Positions 6,363-10,412 of a stretch of DNA of 10,412 nt are shown here, piece by piece. Made by a program: the position numbers and the translations under genes. Position 1 is the stretch's first letter, and every line of letters starts with the position of its first letter. Source of the DNA: Chloroflexota bacterium (lineage in GTDB: Bacteria; Chloroflexota; Dormibacteria; Dormibacterales; Dormibacteraceae); the NCBI GenBank assembly GCA_005880345.1, contig VBGE01000284.1, positions 1 through 10,412 on the forward strand. Direction: 5' to 3'. The notes beneath the pieces are model-generated. The model searched no databases. It was not told the origin of the DNA and was given only the letters and a program-made list of their open reading frames with translations.

Positions 6363-7709
6363 TTATCCGGGTGGCAGCTCGATCGTGAACGTGCTCCCCG
6401 CCCCCGGCTCGGTTTTGACGCGGATCGTCCCGCCGTGCCGCTCGACCACGCGCCGCGCGATCGCCAGCCCCAGGCCACTCCCCGAGTCGCTCCGCTGAAA
6501 CCGCTCGAACAGCCGGGGCAGCCGGTCCTGCTCGATACCCGGCCCGTCATCAGCGACCGCGATCGACGGCCCGACCATGCCCCTGTCCACGCGCAGCCTC
6601 ACCTGCGCACCGCGCGGGCTCACGCGCACAGCGTTGTCCACGAGGTTGGCCACCGCCTCCCGCAGCAGGTCCTTGTCCGCGTTGATGCGCGGGTGTGCGC
6701 CCACCTCGGTCACCAACCCGACGCCTGACGTGGCGGCCTGCGCCGTGTACGCGCGCACCACGTCCGCGGTCAGCTCAGCCAGGTCGACCAGCTCGCGACG
6801 CAGCGGCACATCCTCGTCGGCGTGCGCCAGCGAGCGGAGGCGACCCAGCATCCTCTTCATGCGCTCGGCCTCTGCGACGCTGTCCGCCACCGCCTCACCC
6901 GCCGGACCTTTCCGGGCCGCGCGGCTGAGGATGGAAAGGTTGGTCATGATCGTGGCCAGGGGAGTCGCCACCTGGTGCGACACATCGGTCAAGAAACGCC
7001 GCTGCGCCGCGAGCACGCCCGCGATCTGGACGTTCGCCTTGCTCTGCGCCTCGATCGCGCGATTCATCCGGTAGATCATCGGCAGCACCACGAGCGGCAG
7101 CGCCGCCGCAACGGGCGCCTCTACCGACAGCAGCGCGATGCTCATCGCGCACGCACCCAACGTCAGTGAGGCCGGCCAGGTCGCGGAAGCTGCCTGCCTG
7201 AGGAACGCAACGTACGAATGGCCGCTGCGCAGCGCCGCCGGCAGCACGCCGAGGCCGAGGTTGACCACTAGATAAAGGAAGACGGCCCCCGTCGCCCGAA
7301 AGTCCTGGGCGAGGTCGGTGTCAGGCCCGATCCGGCCGATCAGCGCGACGATCGAAGCACCGATCAAGGTGTTGCCGGCGTTGTATACGCTCTCCGGCCA
7401 GGTCCGGCGCATCAAAACATTGGCGACCAGGACGCTGAGACCCGCCGTGGCCGGTCCGGCGCCGGCCGGCAACAACAGCGCGGCCACCAGGCACGGCAGC
7501 GCGCCCAGATTGACCTTCTGCTCGGGGCCGATCTTCACCGGGTGCCTCTCGGCCAGCGCGACCCCGGCGAAGCACACCGGGATCACTAGCCAACGCCACG
7601 CTTGCGCCACCTCGAATCCGCCCGTGATGGCGGCCACGGCCGCGAGCAGGACCCCCGCAGCCGGGACTCCGAGGATGACGGCCTGGAGCGCCCTGGGCAG
7701 GGACCTCAG
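6363..7709 (-). CDS. Membrane sensor histidine kinase
   Basis: From the proposed start the protein has 448 residues. Its N-terminal half is a membrane domain of about seven hydrophobic helices (roughly residues 8-210) with almost no loops, so it may sense within the membrane. The HisKA dimerisation domain follows, with phospho-acceptor His245 in DVSHQVATPL; the usual Glu after His is Gln246. The ATPase domain has the N-box ANLVDNAV (Asn355, Asn359), the G1 box VADDGPGIE (about 385-393), an F-box (LFERFQ) and the G2 box GSGLGLAIA (410-418). The N-terminus is uncertain. A longer reading frame from 7988 overlaps the small secreted-protein gene and looks non-coding there. No ATG, GTG or TTG occurs between that gene's stop and the first helix. 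A CTG at 7709 overlaps the stop as CTGA and gives a sensible basic start, while GTG 7637 would cut into the first helix. It should phosphorylate the OmpR-type regulator of the same operon. Confidence 0.9.
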   Translation of the reverse strand: MRSLPRALQAVILGVPAAGVLLAAVAAITGGFEVAQAWRWLVIPVCFAGVALAERHPVKIGPEQKVNLGALPCLVAALLLPAGAGPATAGLSVLVANVLMRRTWPESVYNAGNTLIGASIVALIGRIGPDTDLAQDFRATGAVFLYLVVNLGLGVLPAALRSGHSYVAFLRQAASATWPASLTLGACAMSIALLSVEAPVAAALPLVVLPMIYRMNRAIEAQSKANVQIAGVLAAQRRFLTDVSHQVATPLATIMTNLSILSRAARKGPAGEAVADSVAEAERMKRMLGRLRSLAHADEDVPLRRELVDLAELTADVVRAYTAQAATSGVGLVTEVGAHPRINADKDLLREAVANLVDNAVRVSPRGAQVRLRVDRGMVGPSIAVADDGPGIEQDRLPRLFERFQRSDSGSGLGLAIARRVVERHGGTIRVKTEPGAGSTFTIELPPG

Positions 7710-8074
7710 GTGATTGGCACGTCCAGGGACAGGCTGATCACGTTGCTGCCGTACTTCTCCGACCTGACCTGGTAGCGAGCTTCCGACGACACCACGTGCG
7801 AAGGGGCCGGCACGAAAACGTGGACCGTGATCAGCGTGCCGCCATGGCCGTCGGGCTGGACCGTCGCCGAATCCGTCACCTTGTTCTTCAGGTGCAGGGC
7901 GTACGGCGGCAGGTACACCATGTTGTTCACGGTCAGGTTGTGGCCGCCCGGGGTGACCACCTGGATCGGTGGGTCCGACATGCACCAAACGAAGTTGGCC
8001 GACGCGCCCACCGACGTCGCCATCATCATCGCCCCCGCGAGCAGCCCTCCAAAGACAAAACTCCTCGCTTTCAT
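7706..8074 (-). CDS. Small secreted protein of a two-component operon
   Basis: This 122-residue protein has a clear Sec signal peptide: a basic start (MKAR), a hydrophobic core to about residue 20, and a predicted cut after Ala26 (ASA|NF). The mature part of about 96 residues looks beta-rich, with alternating hydrophobic residues (TLITVHVFVPAPS, then NVISLSLDVPIT), and has a single cysteine (Cys31). I do not recognise the family. A good ribosome site, GGGGAG (8083-8088), lies eight bases upstream of the ATG. The gene starts 16 bases after the response regulator stop and its TGA overlaps the probable kinase start, so it is the middle gene of the operon. A secreted product between regulator and sensor suggests an accessory or ligand-binding partner of the kinase, or a co-regulated effector; this is inference. 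Confidence 0.85.
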   Translation of the reverse strand: MKARSFVFGGLLAGAMMMATSVGASANFVWCMSDPPIQVVTPGGHNLTVNNMVYLPPYALHLKNKVTDSATVQPDGHGGTLITVHVFVPAPSHVVSSEARYQVRSEKYGSNVISLSLDVPIT

Positions 8075-8090
8075 CTCCCTGTCTCCCCTG

Positions 8091-8771
8091 TTATTCCGGA
8101 CTGAACCTGTAGCCGAGACCTCGAACGGTCTGGATCAACCTCGAGCCCCCATCCACCTCGAGCTTCTGCCGGATCCGCGAGATGTGCACTTCGAGCGAGT
8201 TGGATTCCGGCCCCGTGGTCACGGCCCACACGCCCTCGGCGAGCTGCGCGTATGTCACCAGCTGGCCGCTGTTGCGCATCAGCCCGGCCAGAATCCGGAA
8301 CTCGATGCCGGTCAGGCCCAGCTGGCGTCCGTTGCGCGAGGCCAGACCCTCGCTCAGGTCAACGACCACGTCGGCGGAGACGAGCCGCGGCCCGCCCTTG
8401 CCGCGGTGCCGCCGGATGACCGCCTCGACGCGCGCCATGAGCTCCTCGAGCGCGAAGGGCTTGGTGACGTAGTCGTCAGCGCCGAGCTTGAGCCCGGCGA
8501 TCCGGTCGCTCACGGACGAGCGCGCGCTGATCCCGACCAGCGCCGCGTCCGTCTCGGCGCGGAACGCCTCGAACAGCTCGGGCCCTTCGTTGTCCGGAAG
8601 CATGAGGTCGAGCAGGACCACATCTGGGTTCCACTGGCGGACGAGCTCGAGCCCCCGCCCGGCGGATTCAACCGCCCGAACCGTGTAGCCTTCCTCTCCC
8701 AGCCCGGCGGCCACCGCGCGCGCAAGGCGCCGGTCGTCCTCCACAAGGGCCACCTTCCACTTGATGGTCAT
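8091..8771 (-). CDS. OmpR/PhoB-family response regulator
   Basis: This 226-residue cytoplasmic transcription factor has a receiver domain at 5-121 and a winged-helix DNA-binding domain at about 130-225. The receiver has the acidic pocket Glu11-Asp12-Asp13, phospho-acceptor Asp55 (VVLLDLMLP), switch residue Ser82 and Lys104 followed by Pro105 (TKPF). The effector domain shows LTGIEFRIL, LAEGVW, then the recognition segment EVHISRIRQKLE and the wing TVRGLGYRF. Length and layout are standard for the family. The start is ATG, with GGGAG about 12 bases upstream, a little far; the start agrees with the usual spacing before the VEDD motif. It is the first gene of the operon regulator, secreted protein, kinase. 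A divergent transglycosylase gene begins 99 bp away and is a natural candidate target. Confidence 0.95.
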   Translation of the reverse strand: MTIKWKVALVEDDRRLARAVAAGLGEEGYTVRAVESAGRGLELVRQWNPDVVLLDLMLPDNEGPELFEAFRAETDAALVGISARSSVSDRIAGLKLGADDYVTKPFALEELMARVEAVIRRHRGKGGPRLVSADVVVDLSEGLASRNGRQLGLTGIEFRILAGLMRNSGQLVTYAQLAEGVWAVTTGPESNSLEVHISRIRQKLEVDGGSRLIQTVRGLGYRFSPE

Positions 8772-8787
8772 GCGGACGGAATTCTCC

Positions 8788-8802
8788 CACGTAATTTGCG
8801 TG
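8788..8802. promoter_or_regulatory. Imperfect palindrome, possible operator
   Basis: CACGTAATTTGCGTG is a 15-bp inverted repeat with 7-base arms, one mismatched pair and a central T. It lies 17-31 bases upstream of the response regulator start, in the 99-bp divergent region shared with the transglycosylase gene. It could bind a dimeric regulator, but OmpR-type factors usually prefer direct repeats, so the link to this regulator is weak. Confidence 0.25.
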
Positions 8803-8870
8803 GTTCAGGCTGCGGGGGCCGTAACTCTGAGAATTGGGGCTACGTTCGTAAGCTCCGTGGACCAGACACG

Positions 8871-9605
8871 ATGAGGTGGGCGCCGGCGCTTCTTGGCCGG
8901 CCGGTCCTCGTCCTCGCGGTCCTCGCCGCCCTGGCCTGCCCGAGCGCGGCGACGCTCTGGGTCTCCACCCCCGGCGCAACGGACATCCAGAGCCGCGTCC
9001 AGGCCATCACCGCACGGGACGGGGTGCCTCTCCTGCGTGAGGACGATGTGCCGAAGCAGCTGGCGGAGGCCGTCGTGGCCATCGAAGACGAACGCTTCTA
9101 CTCCCACCATGGGGTCGATTCGATCGGCCTGGGCCGGGCGGTGCTGTACGACGTCATCAACGTGTGCTTGTGCGAGGGGGGATCGACGATCACGCAGCAG
9201 CTCGTCAAGGATGTCTACCTGGGCGGTTCTGACCGTGGCTTCCACAAGCTCGAGGACCTGGCGCTGGCGCTCAAGGTCGAGCGGGTCATCACCAAGGCGC
9301 GGATCATGGCCGACTATCTGAGCGAGATCCCGACCGGCTTCGGCCGTTACGGAGTGACCGCCGCGGCGTGCGCCTATTTCCGTGCACCGCTGCGAGCCCT
9401 GACCCTGGGCCAGTACGCGCTCCTGGCCGGCGTGACCCAGGCGCCGTCCGTCTACGACCCGACGGTCAACGCGGATGCGGCGATGGCGAGGCGGTCACAG
9501 GTGCTGACCGCGATGGTCAACGACCATTACATCTCCGCCGCGCAGGCCGAGGCCGCCAACGCCGAGCCTGTCCTCGACCGAGGCCCCGGCCGTCCCGGCT
9601 GCTGA
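8871..9605 (+). CDS. Monofunctional biosynthetic peptidoglycan transglycosylase (GT51)
   Basis: This 244-residue protein polymerises lipid II into glycan strands on the outer face of the membrane. A signal anchor spans about 8-30. GT51 motifs come in order: IEDERFYSHHG (71-81; catalytic Glu72), GGSTITQQLVK (103-113), KLEDLALALKVER (126-138; probable second Glu128), KARIMADYLSEIPTG (142-156; the usual YLN reads YLS) and RRSQVLTAM (207-215). There is no transpeptidase domain, and the protein ends shortly after the last GT51 motif, as in MtgA-type enzymes. Start ATG 8871 is preferred over the much longer open frame to the left, which overlaps the response regulator on the other strand and has no GT51 content; this start places the anchor normally. 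No strong ribosome site is seen. It is divergent from the two-component operon and ends two bases from the convergent PD40 gene. Confidence 0.9.
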   Translation: MRWAPALLGRPVLVLAVLAALACPSAATLWVSTPGATDIQSRVQAITARDGVPLLREDDVPKQLAEAVVAIEDERFYSHHGVDSIGLGRAVLYDVINVCLCEGGSTITQQLVKDVYLGGSDRGFHKLEDLALALKVERVITKARIMADYLSEIPTGFGRYGVTAAACAYFRAPLRALTLGQYALLAGVTQAPSVYDPTVNADAAMARRSQVLTAMVNDHYISAAQAEAANAEPVLDRGPGRPGC

Positions 9606-9607
9606 CC

Positions 9608-10412
9608 CTAGGCCGCCCAGGCCATCGGCGAGGTGGCGTCGAACCCATCGTTGGTTGTCACCTGGATCGGCTTCACCGGCAGCGGCGCAGGCGTAGGCGA
9701 AGGGCTCGGCAACGGTCCGTTGTGCGGCCCCCCCGGAGTTGGTGTGGGCGGCGGCGCCGGCGGGGGCGCGACGTAGGCCGCCTTCGGCAAGAACCACAGC
9801 TGGAACGGCCCCGCCGCCACCCCTGGAGCGAAATACGCGATGCCCGAGCCATCTGGTGCCCAGACCGGCTGGGCCACCAGCTGATTCGAGATGAGCGTTC
9901 GCCGCGACCCGAAGCTGGAGCCATTCCAAGTCGCGATGGTGAGGTATGAAATCTGCTTTTGGTAGGTGCAGATCATGGCCACCTGGGTACCGTCGGGCGA
10001 CAGCGACGGTTCGCGGCAGTCCTCGGCAGGTGTGGTCAGCTGGTGGCCCAACGAGTTGGCACGGTTCGTGAACCACAGCATCGCCACCAGCTTGTCGGGC
10101 TGGTTGGCGTCGTACTTGGATGCGAAGTCGTACTTGGTGTAGATGACACCACCCTGCGGGACCGGAACCGGTTGCTGGTCTCCGCCGCTGTAATAGCCCC
10201 CGTTCGTCCAGGCCCGCGCCTGCCGAATCGTGCCGCCGAAGGGCATTGCGTATACCGCCGGGCTGACGTCGTAACAACCGTCGCACTTGAGGCCGTCATA
10301 CGTCATCCAGAGAGTGGTCCCATCCGGGCTCAGCCGAGGAAAAAATGACCAGTGGTCCAGGCTCGGGTTGGCGATGCCGGAGCGCGCCTGGTTGGTGGTC
10401 ACCTGCCGGACC
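9608..10412 (-). CDS. TolB/PD40-like beta-propeller protein, C-terminal part (partial)
   Basis: An open frame on the minus strand enters from the right edge and ends at TAG 9608-9610; about 267 residues are visible. Three PD40-type blade motifs are present: FPRLSPDGTTLWM, PSLSPDGTQVAMI and PVWAPDGSGIAYF. These are typical of extracytoplasmic TolB-like propellers, which bind proteins or ligands rather than catalyse. A CDGC pair and two more cysteines fit an exported protein. After the last blade comes a proline-rich linker of about 30 residues (PPPAPPPTPTPGG onwards), then a short tail ending DATSPMAWAA. The GTG at 10402 is unlikely to be the true start, because the frame stays open upstream and the first blade is already under way. 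It converges with the transglycosylase gene, with only two bases between stop codons. Binding partner and N-terminal domains lie outside the window. Confidence 0.8.
   Translation of the reverse strand, partial: VRQVTTNQARSGIANPSLDHWSFFPRLSPDGTTLWMTYDGLKCDGCYDVSPAVYAMPFGGTIRQARAWTNGGYYSGGDQQPVPVPQGGVIYTKYDFASKYDANQPDKLVAMLWFTNRANSLGHQLTTPAEDCREPSLSPDGTQVAMICTYQKQISYLTIATWNGSSFGSRRTLISNQLVAQPVWAPDGSGIAYFAPGVAAGPFQLWFLPKAAYVAPPPAPPPTPTPGGPHNGPLPSPSPTPAPLPVKPIQVTTNDGFDATSPMAWAA

Noticed and set aside
7827..8870. Long plus-strand extension of the transglycosylase frame (592 residues in total)
   Set aside because: It lies opposite the response regulator and secreted-protein genes, which have clear family motifs and ribosome sites. 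The extension has no domain and would bury the membrane anchor in the middle of the protein.

Overview
The window is high-GC bacterial DNA, densely coded on both strands. Several things point to a Gram-positive-type or monoderm soil lineage: a membrane-anchored LysM-LysM-CHAP wall hydrolase, a monofunctional GT51 transglycosylase, TadE/TadG pseudopilins, a proline-rich PD40 propeller protein, and GTG starts. Candidatus Dormibacterota, Chloroflexota or Actinomycetota would all fit. This placement is inferred from gene content; there is no phylogenetic marker in the window.

Layout from left to right. (1) 1-97: the 3' end of a plus-strand gene, converging on the next one. (2) 94-1116, minus: LysM-LysM-CHAP peptidoglycan hydrolase. 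(3) 1377-3685, minus: a two-gene operon of a gamma-glutamyltransferase-family Ntn hydrolase and a FabG-type short-chain dehydrogenase, joined by an ATGA overlap. (4) 3789-6240, plus: three tightly packed genes, TadE-TadE-TadG, with the third interrupted by a frameshift near 5823-5835. (5) 6241-6362: a convergent intergenic region with two hairpins. (6) 6363-8771, minus: a response regulator, a small secreted protein and a multi-TM histidine kinase in one operon. (7) 8871-9605, plus: GT51 transglycosylase, transcribed divergently from the regulator. (8) 9608-10412, minus: the C-terminal part of a TolB/PD40-like propeller protein that runs off the right edge.

Two themes appear. One is the cell envelope: the wall hydrolase, the glycan polymerase, the pseudopilin-like exported proteins and a two-component system with a secreted partner encoded between regulator and kinase. 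The other is a small metabolic operon (GGT-family hydrolase plus reductase) of unknown substrate. The GGT protein keeps its autocatalytic Thr and oxyanion glycines but seems to have lost the residues that bind the gamma-glutamyl group, so glutathione is probably not its substrate. The most notable points are this altered GGT, the regulator/secreted protein/kinase arrangement with a kinase H-box lacking the usual acidic residue and a probable CTG start, and the broken tadG.
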